NCBI GenBank assembly: GCA_900548595.1
Contig: URLB01000026.1
Coordinates: forward strand, 1 to 18,287
Direction: 5' to 3'
Origin: an uncultured Eubacteriales bacterium
GTDB lineage: Bacteria > Bacillota > Clostridia > Lachnospirales > Anaerotignaceae
DNA length: 18,287 bases
Shown: piece after piece, positions 1 through 6,846 of the stretch
Position numbering within the stretch: the first letter of the stretch is position 1
Layout: each line of letters starts with the position of its first letter
Program-made: the position numbers and the translations under genes
The notes under the pieces: model-generated
Told to the model about the DNA's origin: nothing
The model's input: only the letters and a program-made list of their open reading frames with translations
Database searches by the model: none

Positions 1-10
1 ATAAAAGAAC

Positions 11-16
11 TATAAT
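11..16 (+). promoter_or_regulatory. Probable -10 box of the transporter transcript
   Basis: A perfect TATAAT lies at 11-16, about 28 bases before the leader ATG at 45. The matching -35 element would lie to the left of the window, so only half of the promoter can be seen. Transcription would start near 22-24, making both the leader ORF and the transporter part of one message with a short 5' end. Confidence 0.45.
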
Positions 17-44
17 TTTTTTCAAATAAAAGAGAGAGGTGAAA

Positions 45-86
45 ATGCCTGCAAATATAAATTGCCGGTTAGAATATGTTTTTTAA
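45..86 (+). CDS. Possible 13-residue leader peptide upstream of the transporter
   Basis: This ORF reads MPANINCRLEYVF and has the best ribosome binding site in the region (AGAGAGGTG at 32-40, five bases before its ATG). Its TAA stop at 84-86 lies inside the start region of the transporter gene, whose candidate ATGs are at 76 and 88. Neither of those ATGs has a convincing Shine-Dalgarno sequence of its own. The arrangement suggests translational coupling, in which ribosomes finish the leader and restart one base later at 88. The peptide resembles nothing I recognise. It could instead be a chance ORF, or the sign of a small indel at the start of the transporter gene. Confidence 0.4.
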   Translation: MPANINCRLEYVF

Positions 87-984
87 TATGCTTAATCTTC
101 AGATGACATTACTTATGCTTATTGCAGTTGGTTTTTTAATTAGGAAAATAAACATAGTTGATGAACATACTCAGGCAAAACTGTCTGATATGCTTATAAA
201 TTTAATTTTACCATGTAACATTGTTTATTCATTTATGGGTGATACAAACATGTCTCAGGAATTTGTTTATAACTGTATATTAGCGTTTGTAATATCACTT
301 ATAATACAAATACTATCATGTATATTTGGAAAAATGATTTTTAAAAAATATCCAAAAGAGGATGCAAATGTGCTTGCATATGGCATTATATGTTCAAATT
401 CTAGTTTTATAGGTATACCTGTTATTGAGTCGCTTTATAACAGTTTAGGCGTAATGTATACATCTATATTTCAGATGCCTATTAGATTTACAATGTGGTC
501 AGCAGGCCTTTCGCTATTTACAGTAGTTGATAAAAAAGATGTTCTAAAAAAAATAGTTAAGCATCCATGTATTATAGCGATTGTTTTAGGTTCCTTGTTT
601 ATGATATTTAATATACATTTGCCTGACTTTATAGACAGTACAATATATTATATAAGCAGATCAACAACAGCTGTTTCGATGTTGATAATAGGTTCTATAT
701 TAACAGAATCCAAAAGGAATAATATTTTTTCAAAGGAAGTATTCTTTTTTTCATTTATAAGACTTATTGTAATGCCTATGGTGGTTCTTATAACACTTAA
801 GATTATTAATATTGATCCTATGCTTACAGCTGTATCTGTACTTCTTACAGCGATGCCTGCCGGAAGTACAACGGCTATACTTGCCGAAAAATATGGTTGT
901 AATGCTGAACTTGCTTCCGGAACTATATTTGTATCGACGATACTTTCTGTTATAACTATACCTATAATAAGTATGTTTATTTAG
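76..984 (+). CDS. AEC-family (auxin efflux carrier-like) membrane transporter
   Basis: The 302-residue protein is very hydrophobic, with about ten predicted membrane segments in two halves joined by a polar stretch near residues 150-165, as in the AEC family (malonate, malate or amino-acid exporters in bacteria). Family-typical signs are the N-terminal MTLLMLIAVGFLIRK segment, GIICSNSSFIGIPV around 108-121 and the late LLTAMPAGSTTAIL around 256-269. It would act in the cytoplasmic membrane as a secondary carrier; the substrate cannot be read from sequence. The start is uncertain: ATG at 76, or ATG at 88 (residue 5), which follows the leader stop by one base. It is the only plus-strand gene and converges on tsaD. 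Confidence 0.85.
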   Translation: MFFNMLNLQMTLLMLIAVGFLIRKINIVDEHTQAKLSDMLINLILPCNIVYSFMGDTNMSQEFVYNCILAFVISLIIQILSCIFGKMIFKKYPKEDANVLAYGIICSNSSFIGIPVIESLYNSLGVMYTSIFQMPIRFTMWSAGLSLFTVVDKKDVLKKIVKHPCIIAIVLGSLFMIFNIHLPDFIDSTIYYISRSTTAVSMLIIGSILTESKRNNIFSKEVFFFSFIRLIVMPMVVLITLKIINIDPMLTAVSVLLTAMPAGSTTAILAEKYGCNAELASGTIFVSTILSVITIPIISMFI

Positions 985-1060
985 ATAAACGTTTTAACAA
1001 GCATTTAAATTCCTATATATATAATAAATAATTAAGGACGAAGATTTAAAACCTCGTCTG

Positions 1061-1115
1061 TACCGACACCCAAAAGTTAGGCATAAAAATCTAACGAATG
1101 GAGGTCGGTATTTTT
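1061..1115 (+). terminator. Likely terminator of the AEC transporter gene, inside the IS relic
   Basis: TACCGAC at 1061-1067 pairs with GTCGGTA at 1104-1110. A second stem, GTTAG/CTAAC (1076-1080 with 1091-1095), lies inside the loop. TTTTT follows at 1111-1115. The large loop makes it weaker than a classic terminator, but no other terminator is visible between 985 and 1058. Confidence 0.45.
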
Positions 1116-1123
1116 GTTACAAG

Positions 1124-1150
1124 AAAAACGAGACGACCGAAGTCGTCTCG
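1124..1150 (-). terminator. Intrinsic terminator of the tsaD unit, inside the IS relic
   Basis: Read on the minus strand, CGAGACGAC - TTCG - GTCGTCTCG is a perfect 9-bp stem (1129-1137 with 1142-1150) closed by a very stable C(UUCG)G tetraloop and followed by TTTTT (1124-1128). It lies about 70 bases past the tsaD stop. The plus strand lacks a U tract after the hairpin, so it works in the tsaD direction. Confidence 0.85.
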
Positions 1151-1217
1151 TAAAAAGTCTAACTTTGAGGGGTTCACCTCAGTCCTTTTTAAAATAGGCT
1201 ATTTTTAATTTATGAAT

Positions 1218-2255
1218 TTATAGTCTTTCACCAAGTTTTAGGCTTGGTACAGCATTTAATTCAAGACCGTCTCTTCTACCGGCTATGAATGCGTAATATG
1301 CCGCTGATCCTATCATTGCAGCGTTATCCGTGCAAAGTATCGGTGATGGTATGTTTAATGTAAATCCGTTTTCATCGCATGCTTTTTTCATAGCTTCTCT
1401 TAATGCGGAATTAGAAGCTACTCCTCCTGCCATTGCTATTTTTGTAAGTCCCTTTTCTTTGGCTGCCGTTATTGTTTTATTGACAAGAACATCTATAACG
1501 GAATATTGAAATGAAGCGGCAACATTCTGAGGTACTATAGTCTCACCGGTCATATTCATTTTATTTACATAGTTAAGTACGGCAGATTTCAGACCGCTAA
1601 AGCTGAAATCATAACTTCCGTCTTCGAGAAATACATGAGGAAATTTTATTGCGTCTTTATCTCCTTTTCTTGCCGCTTTTTCGATTTTAGGCCCTCCTGG
1701 GTAGCCCATACCGATCACCCTTGCTACTTTATCAAAGGCTTCTCCTGCAGCGTCATCTCGTGTTGAACCCATTATTTCATATTTTCCGTAATCGCTTACA
1801 TATACAAGATTTGTATGCCCTCCTGATACCACAAGAGCCATGAACGGAGGTTCAAAATTTACATCTTGGATGTAGTTTGCAGATATATGACCTTCGATAT
1901 GGTGAACGCCTACAAGAGGCTTTCCCGTAGCAAATGCAAGCGCTTTTGCTTCCGCAAGACCTACAAGGAGAGCTCCTACAAGACCGGGACCGTATGTAAC
2001 TCCTATAGCGTCTATATCATCAAGAGATACATCGGCTGATTTCAACGCTTCCGATATAACGGCGTCAATATTCTCTATGTGCTTTCTCGACGCTATCTCT
2101 GGAACAACGCCTCCGTATAATGTGTGCAAATCAATTTGAGAGGATATAATATTTGACATTACATATCTTCCGTTTTTTACAACAGACGCTGCGGTTTCAT
2201 CACATGAACTCTCTATGGCCAGTATCAATATATCTTTGTTTTCTTCTGCATTCAT
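1218..2255 (-). CDS. tsaD: tRNA N6-adenosine threonylcarbamoyltransferase TsaD
   Basis: TsaD transfers the threonylcarbamoyl group from TC-AMP to A37 of ANN-reading tRNAs (t6A), working in the cytoplasm with TsaB and TsaE. The 345-residue length is normal. Diagnostic sequences are ILAIESSCDETA near the start, the metal-binding HHIEGH (residues 118-123, with H119 and H123), SGGHTNL (144-150), GEAFDKVAR, FSFSGLKSA, AMAGGVASNSALR and the metal-ligand Asp in CTDNAAMIG. The start is supported by GGAGG in ACGGAGGAAATT just upstream. It is the last gene of the S41 protease - rnz - tsaD unit, 14 bases after rnz. tsaB and tsaE are not in this window. Confidence 0.97.
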   Translation of the reverse strand: MNAEENKDILILAIESSCDETAASVVKNGRYVMSNIISSQIDLHTLYGGVVPEIASRKHIENIDAVISEALKSADVSLDDIDAIGVTYGPGLVGALLVGLAEAKALAFATGKPLVGVHHIEGHISANYIQDVNFEPPFMALVVSGGHTNLVYVSDYGKYEIMGSTRDDAAGEAFDKVARVIGMGYPGGPKIEKAARKGDKDAIKFPHVFLEDGSYDFSFSGLKSAVLNYVNKMNMTGETIVPQNVAASFQYSVIDVLVNKTITAAKEKGLTKIAMAGGVASNSALREAMKKACDENGFTLNIPSPILCTDNAAMIGSAAYYAFIAGRRDGLELNAVPSLKLGERL

Positions 2256-2269
2256 AATTTCCTCCGTGC

Positions 2270-3178
2270 TTATTCTTCAAAATTAATTCTTGTGTACATT
2301 CTGTCATACCCTACTTTTGTATTGGCAAATATTTTTTTTGCGTTATCTATAAACAGTTCAGGCTCTTTCATTGACGGACTTAAATGAGTAAGCCATAATT
2401 CTTTTACATTTCCGAGTTTTGCAAGTTTTGCGGCCTCGGAAAAAAGCATATGTTTATATTCTATTGCTTTTTTCTGTTTTTCGTTTTCACCGTACATACC
2501 TTCGCATACAAATAAATCCGAGCCGTTTATAAAATTTACAAGCGAGTCGACAGGTCTCGTGTCAGTACAAAATGACAGTCTTATTCCTTTCCTTGCGTTT
2601 CCAAGCACCATATCGCTTGTATATATCTTTCCATTATACTCAACTGTACCGCCTTTTTGCAGTATTGACCACATATTAACCGGAAGTCCCAGTGTCTTTG
2701 CTTTTTCAACTGAAAATTTACCTTTCCTTGATATATCAAAACGATACGAGAGACATTTAATACGATGATCACCCTCATTTGCCTTTAAAGAGAAGTCATT
2801 AAAGTCAATAACACAGTCAACATTGTCGATTTCGATATACTCTAATTTAAACGGAAGTTCGGGAAAGATAAGTCTTAAACCTTCAACGACTTTTTTCAAT
2901 CCCGGAGGTCCGATCAATTTTACAGGCTCAGTTCTTCCGGAGTTTCCTATTGTCAAAAGCATTCCCGGAAGTCCTGATATATGGTCTGCATGATAATGAG
3001 TAAAACATATAGTATCAATGGCTTTAAAACCCCAACCAAGCATTTTTAAAGTAACTTGAGTACCTTCGCCGCAGTCGACCAATATAAGTCTTCCGTTAAT
3101 TCTCAACAGCATTGATGAGAGAAATCTTTCAGGCATTGGCATCATTCCGCCGGTTCCCAAAAGTGCAACATCTATCAT
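2270..3178 (-). CDS. rnz: Ribonuclease Z (tRNA 3' endonuclease)
   Basis: This metallo-beta-lactamase-fold nuclease cuts the 3' trailer from tRNA precursors. The 302 residues include the zinc motif HYHADH (61-66), the further ligand candidates H138, D206 in FCTDTRPVDS, H243 and H265 in LTHLSPS, and the N-terminal LLGTGGMMP strand of the family. The segment around 150-185 (RKGKFSVEKAKTLGLPV, then KGGTVEYNGK) matches the usual RNase Z region before motif IV. The gene starts 6 bases after the S41 protease stop and is followed 14 bases later by tsaD, giving a small tRNA-processing/modification pair. The ribosome site is modest (AAAGGA). Confidence 0.95.
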   Translation of the reverse strand: MIDVALLGTGGMMPMPERFLSSMLLRINGRLILVDCGEGTQVTLKMLGWGFKAIDTICFTHYHADHISGLPGMLLTIGNSGRTEPVKLIGPPGLKKVVEGLRLIFPELPFKLEYIEIDNVDCVIDFNDFSLKANEGDHRIKCLSYRFDISRKGKFSVEKAKTLGLPVNMWSILQKGGTVEYNGKIYTSDMVLGNARKGIRLSFCTDTRPVDSLVNFINGSDLFVCEGMYGENEKQKKAIEYKHMLFSEAAKLAKLGNVKELWLTHLSPSMKEPELFIDNAKKIFANTKVGYDRMYTRINFEE

Positions 3179-3184
3179 ATTATA

Positions 3185-4360
3185 TCAATCCTTTATTTTA
3201 TCATTTAGTATTTCAATAGCCTTATTATACTGTTTATCATTTGCAGATGCAGAACAGTCATCAGAATCTATTTTATAATCAGGAGTAATTCCGCAACCTT
3301 GGATACATACTCCGTTAGGCGTAAAATATTTTTGAATAGTTATTTTTAACCCGGAACCGTCACTGAGACTGTATAATCCTTGTACTATTCCTTTGCCATA
3401 CGTTTGTGTTCCTATAATAACGCCTTTTTTGTTATCCTGTAGAGCGCCTGCAAGTAACTCAGATGCGCTTGCACTGCCACTATTTACCAATACCGCTATA
3501 GGAATATCAATACATCCTTTTTCAGATTTAAAATCTACTCTGTTACCGTTTTTGTCAACAGTATATGTAATAATTCCTTCAGGAAGAAGCTTATCGGCAA
3601 TTTCTGTTACTACATCAACCATTCCGCCGGGATTATTTCTTAAATCGATAATAAGACCCTTTATCCCCTGTTTCATCAATTTTGAAAGTTCGTTCTCAAA
3701 CTGAGATGCAGTAATTTTAGAAAATTCAGTTATTTGTATATATCCTATATTGCCGTCTTTTTCCCCTTTTACATACTGCATATCTATCATAGAACGAGTT
3801 ATTTCAAAGCTCTTTTCTCCTAATCCGTCTCTGTATATACTGATAACTACTTTGGTGTTATTTTTACCCTTTGTTAGTGCAGATATATCGGAAACGGATA
3901 GACCTGATATGTTATTACCGTCTACGCTTATAATTTTATCCCCGGCTTTTAAACCTGCTTTTTCTGCCGGAGAATTTTTTAATACATCACTTATAATACA
4001 TGTATCATTATTTTTATCTGATGATATTATTATGCCTACACCGCATAATGAACCGTTTGCTTCTGTAATAAAATTTTGCATTTGTTCTTCGTTCATGTAT
4101 ACAGTATATGGATCCCCCATAGCATTTGCCATTCCGCAATACATTTGATCCGCAAGACCGTTTTTTTCAAAATCGCCTATATAATTCTGTTCCAACATTG
4201 AAGCTATGACGGAAGCTTTTTCACCTATGTCCATATTATTTTCTTTAAACACAGCATGTTTTGCATCATATCCGTTTTTTGTAACAATAAGAACTGATGT
4301 AAGAATAACACCACATATAATGCCTTTAAAAAAGCGTAAAGCATCTTCTTTGTTTTCCAT
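3185..4360 (-). CDS. S41-family C-terminal processing protease (CtpA-like)
   Basis: The 391-residue protein is anchored by one N-terminal membrane segment (about 10-27), with the rest outside the cell. A helical region (45-100) is followed by a PDZ domain (about 100-190, with LKNSPAEKAGLKAGDKIISVDG) and the S41 catalytic core. The Ser-Lys dyad fits S298 in SGSASASE and K323 in TYGKG, 25 residues apart as in E. coli Prc, with Q327 in GIVQ and the RNNPGG motif at 241-246. Such proteases trim or activate exported proteins. It is first in the unit with rnz and tsaD and has its own promoter. In other clostridia an S41 gene often follows ftsEX, as here. The substrate is unknown. Confidence 0.93.
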   Translation of the reverse strand: MENKEDALRFFKGIICGVILTSVLIVTKNGYDAKHAVFKENNMDIGEKASVIASMLEQNYIGDFEKNGLADQMYCGMANAMGDPYTVYMNEEQMQNFITEANGSLCGVGIIISSDKNNDTCIISDVLKNSPAEKAGLKAGDKIISVDGNNISGLSVSDISALTKGKNNTKVVISIYRDGLGEKSFEITRSMIDMQYVKGEKDGNIGYIQITEFSKITASQFENELSKLMKQGIKGLIIDLRNNPGGMVDVVTEIADKLLPEGIITYTVDKNGNRVDFKSEKGCIDIPIAVLVNSGSASASELLAGALQDNKKGVIIGTQTYGKGIVQGLYSLSDGSGLKITIQKYFTPNGVCIQGCGITPDYKIDSDDCSASANDKQYNKAIEILNDKIKD

Positions 4361-4371
4361 AAAACCATCTC

Positions 4372-4400
4372 CGCATAAACCGTTATAAATAGCTTATGCG
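4372..4400 (-). promoter_or_regulatory. Inverted repeat in the 5' leader of the S41 protease mRNA
   Basis: CGCATAA and TTATGCG form a perfect 7-bp inverted repeat with a 15-base loop. It starts about 8 bases downstream of the -10 box, so it would lie at the extreme 5' end of the message. Its lower arm ends at the first G of the Shine-Dalgarno GGAG (4369-4372). It may be a 5' stem that protects the mRNA or limits ribosome access, or an operator. No regulator can be assigned. Confidence 0.4.
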
Positions 4401-4407
4401 CATTACA

Positions 4408-4436
4408 ATTATATATGTTTATCACATTTTATTCAA
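4408..4436 (-). promoter_or_regulatory. Sigma-A promoter of S41 protease - rnz - tsaD
   Basis: Read on the minus strand, TTGAAT (4431-4436) and TATAAT (4408-4413) are separated by exactly 17 bases. The -10 is a perfect match and the -35 matches at four of six positions. It lies between the terminator of the preceding SIMPL gene and the S41 start, so it makes this a separate transcription unit. Confidence 0.75.
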
Positions 4437-4440
4437 TATG

Positions 4441-4467
4441 TAATAAAATAACCCTGCCAAAGCAGGG
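4441..4467 (-). terminator. Intrinsic terminator after the SIMPL gene
   Basis: The 6-bp GC-rich stem CCCTGC/GCAGGG (4452-4457 with 4462-4467) is followed on the minus strand by the T-rich tail TTATTTTATTA. It begins 14 bases after the SIMPL stop codon and separates the ftsEX unit from the S41 unit. Confidence 0.8.
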
Positions 4468-4480
4468 CTGTTTTAAAGTG

Positions 4481-5212
4481 TTATTTAAAGTCATAATTAA
4501 CTGTTACATGTGCGGTTACACTAATCTTATCATAGTCTATTTCTGTTCCTGCACCTTCTTCTGCAACTGCTTCTAAATCATTCATAGTTTTTGCAGATGC
4601 ATTTTCAATTGTATAATGATTAGATGTGGTTTCATTTACTGATACTACATTTCCTAATGGTTTTCCGCAAGCATCAGCTATAGCTTTTGCAGAACTCTCT
4701 GCCGTGGCTATGGCTTGCTTTAATGCCTGAGCATAAAAATCAGCTGAACTTTCAAGTGAAAACGAAATATTTACTCCGGTAGCTCCGTTTTTTACAGCAA
4801 CATCAATATATTTTCCTGCATTGTCGACATCATTTGTTGAAAATGAAATTGAGGTATATGCTCGGTAACCTATAATTTTATATTCATCTGTTTTTTCATC
4901 ATATTTTCTCTCAGGAGAAACATAAGTATATTCTGTTACAATTTTATCTTCCGATATACCTGCTGCAACCATAGAATTTCTTAAATCAGAACAAAGACTG
5001 TTATTTAAGGACTTAGCTGTTTCGGCAGTATTTTCTATAGTTTCGATACTGGCAGTTATTACAGATGTATCAGGGTCTGCAAGAACCGAACCTGTACCGT
5101 TTACAGTTATTCCGGTTGTATTTTCAGCAAAGGCTGACGTACTGAATCCAACCGCAATAACAGAAGCAATCAGTATACCGACAAATGTTTTTGACATTTT
5201 TTTCATATACAT
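4481..5212 (-). CDS. Secreted SIMPL-domain (DUF541) protein
   Basis: The 243-residue protein has a typical signal peptide (positively charged start, hydrophobic core 10-24, probable cut after AFA at 29). The mature part matches the SIMPL/DUF541 family: ITVNGTGSVLADPDTSVI at its start, IGYRAYTSISF in the middle, the helix FYAQALKQAIATAESSAKAIA, then GNVVSVNE and a final beta strand SVTAHVTVNYDF. The biochemical role of this family is poorly known; members are periplasmic or exported and some form ring oligomers. GGGG sits only 3 bases before the ATG at 5212 but 9 bases before the ATG at 5206 (residue 3), so the real start may be residue 3. It follows ftsX by 18 bases and closes that unit. Confidence 0.88.
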   Translation of the reverse strand: MYMKKMSKTFVGILIASVIAVGFSTSAFAENTTGITVNGTGSVLADPDTSVITASIETIENTAETAKSLNNSLCSDLRNSMVAAGISEDKIVTEYTYVSPERKYDEKTDEYKIIGYRAYTSISFSTNDVDNAGKYIDVAVKNGATGVNISFSLESSADFYAQALKQAIATAESSAKAIADACGKPLGNVVSVNETTSNHYTIENASAKTMNDLEAVAEEGAGTEIDYDKISVTAHVTVNYDFK

Positions 5213-5230
5213 CGTCCCCTTTCAAACTTT

Positions 5231-6130
5231 TTAAACATTAAGATGTTTTCTAAGTGATATTGTACTCCCTATTACGCCGAGCAATGCTCCGAAAAGCAAA
5301 GCAAACGGAAGAAGTACAGAGAATATGTCTATACCGAATTTGAATGAAACAAGATTTTGTACCATAGGTATCTGTGCATAAATAACATCAACTAATTTAT
5401 TATATAACGGCCACGCTATAATAATAGGAATAGCTGCGCCGACAATACCTATTATTATTCCTTCAATAACAAAAGGCCAACGTATAAACCAGTCTGTTGC
5501 GCCGACATACTTCATAATGCTTATTTCTGTTCTTCTTGTAAATACTGAAAGCTTGATCGTATTTGTAATTATAACAACAGATATAGCAGCCAATACGATA
5601 ATAAGAGCGCTTCCGAATATACTAAGGAAATTGTTTATCTTTACAAGGAATTGAGTCTCTGTTTCTGAACTTCGTATATTTCTTACGCCGTCAATTTGTT
5701 CTATTTTATCAACAACCTCTTCCTGATACGATATATCGTCAAGAGATACCTCAAAGGAGCTTGAAAGAGGATTATTACTTTCATCAAAACCCGATAATAT
5801 TTCTTCGGCGTCCCAAGATTCTTTTAAGTCGTCTAAAGCTTCTTCAGGCGATATATAACTCACATTTTCGACATGGTCTATCGCTACAAGTGCGTCATTT
5901 ATTCCAAGCACTTTATCGGAATTAACGTCATCTTCCAAGAAAACGGCTATTCCGATAGATTCTTCGATTTGTGCCAGCATATAATTAACATTAGTAAGAG
6001 CGCAATATGATATTGCAATCATAAATATACATGCCGCAACAGTACCGATAGAAGCTATTGACATAAGTCTGTTTCTTATAACTCCGCCGAAAGCTTCGGA
6101 GAAAAAGTATTTAATTGATCTAAATTTCAT
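5231..6130 (-). CDS. ftsX: Cell-division ABC transporter permease FtsX
   Basis: FtsX is the membrane partner of FtsE; together they use ATP to switch on peptidoglycan hydrolases outside the cell. The 299-residue protein has the standard FtsX layout: an N-terminal cytoplasmic segment, TM1 at about 22-46, a large extracellular domain of about 115 residues (SIGIAVFLEDDVN through IDGVRNIRSS), then three more TM segments, with RRTEISIMKYVGATDWFIRWPF after TM2 as in the family. I start at the ATG at 6130, because AAGGTGGG lies 7 bases before it. A GTG four codons upstream lacks its own ribosome site. With this start the gene overlaps the end of ftsE by 11 bases. Confidence 0.95.
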   Translation of the reverse strand: MKFRSIKYFFSEAFGGVIRNRLMSIASIGTVAACIFMIAISYCALTNVNYMLAQIEESIGIAVFLEDDVNSDKVLGINDALVAIDHVENVSYISPEEALDDLKESWDAEEILSGFDESNNPLSSSFEVSLDDISYQEEVVDKIEQIDGVRNIRSSETETQFLVKINNFLSIFGSALIIVLAAISVVIITNTIKLSVFTRRTEISIMKYVGATDWFIRWPFVIEGIIIGIVGAAIPIIIAWPLYNKLVDVIYAQIPMVQNLVSFKFGIDIFSVLLPFALLFGALLGVIGSTISLRKHLNV

Positions 6131-6803
6131 CGCTGTACCCACCTTTTTTGTCTCGAATTATTCGACCGTTTTCAAGGGTGATAACCCTCTTTTGCATTTG
6201 GTCTACTATATCTTTGGCATGGGTAGCGATTACTACTGTTGTGCCCCTTTTATTGATTTCTTCAAGAAGAGTCATGATATCCCAGGCTGTAGCAGGGTCA
6301 AGATTTCCTGTAGGTTCATCCGCAATAAGTATAGGAGGATTATTTACAATTGCCCTTGCCAGAGCAGTTCTCTGCTGCTCTCCTCCGGACAACTCCCTAG
6401 GATAAACCTTTGATTTATCTCGAAGCCCAACAAGACTGAGAACCGTAGGTACATTTCTTCTTATTGTTTTAGTAGGCGCTTCTATTACCTGCATTGCAAA
6501 CGCAACGTTTTCAAAAACAGTTTTATTTGGTAGCAGTCGGAAATCTTGGAATACAACGCCCAGATTTCTTCTTAAATACGGTATCTGACTTCTTTTTAAG
6601 TCTCCCGTCTTTAAACTGTTAATTGTAATTGTTCCCTCAGTAGGGTCAAGCTCTTTAAGAAGCATTTTAATCATTGTCGATTTTCCGGATCCGCTTGAAC
6701 CGACAAGAAAAACAAATTCACCTTTTTCAATATTAATATTTATATCCTCAACGCCTACTGTACCGTTGGGATATACTTTAGTAACGTGTTCTATGCTTAT
6801 CAA
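6120..6803 (-). CDS. ftsE: Cell-division ATP-binding protein FtsE
   Basis: This is the cytoplasmic ATPase of the FtsEX complex. The 227 residues contain Walker A GSSGSGKST (35-43), the Q-loop at VVFQDFRLLPNKTVFENVAF, the ABC signature LSGGEQQR (138-145), Walker B ILIADEPTG with the catalytic E163, the D-loop NLDP and the switch H195. RLLP and TVFEN are typical for FtsE within the ABC family. The start codon is TTG at 6803, supported by AAAGGA eight bases upstream; no better ATG exists. It lies 43 bases after the PucR-type regulator with no terminator between, so both are probably on one message. Confidence 0.96.
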   Translation of the reverse strand: MISIEHVTKVYPNGTVGVEDININIEKGEFVFLVGSSGSGKSTMIKMLLKELDPTEGTITINSLKTGDLKRSQIPYLRRNLGVVFQDFRLLPNKTVFENVAFAMQVIEAPTKTIRRNVPTVLSLVGLRDKSKVYPRELSGGEQQRTALARAIVNNPPILIADEPTGNLDPATAWDIMTLLEEINKRGTTVVIATHAKDIVDQMQKRVITLENGRIIRDKKGGYSDEI

Positions 6804-6846
6804 CTAAATCGTCCTTTCCCATGCCTTTATTTAAAAGAGCAAGGTA

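Larger units (their letters stand above)
1059..1181. mobile_element. 123-bp MITE-like relic with IS3/IS150-type ends
   Basis: The left end begins TGTACCGACACCC and continues AAAAGTTAGGC. The right end, read on the minus strand, begins TGAGGTGAACCCC and continues TCAAAGTTAGAC. These form imperfect terminal inverted repeats of about 25 bases of the kind found in IS150-group IS3 elements (from memory of the family, not a search). The three bases GTC occur directly on both sides (1056-1058 and 1182-1184), matching the usual 3-bp target duplication. No transposase remains; the interior is almost entirely two hairpins. It is best read as a non-autonomous deletion derivative, now lying between two converging genes. 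Confidence 0.6.

Noticed and set aside
3750..4148. Plus-strand ORF of 132 codons opposite the S41 protease
   Set aside because: It is antisense to the well-supported PDZ region of the protease and has a composition typical of shadow frames (rich in Ser, Ile, Phe).
6148..6413. Two overlapping plus-strand ORFs opposite ftsE
   Set aside because: They mirror the Walker B and signature region of ftsE and have no start signals.
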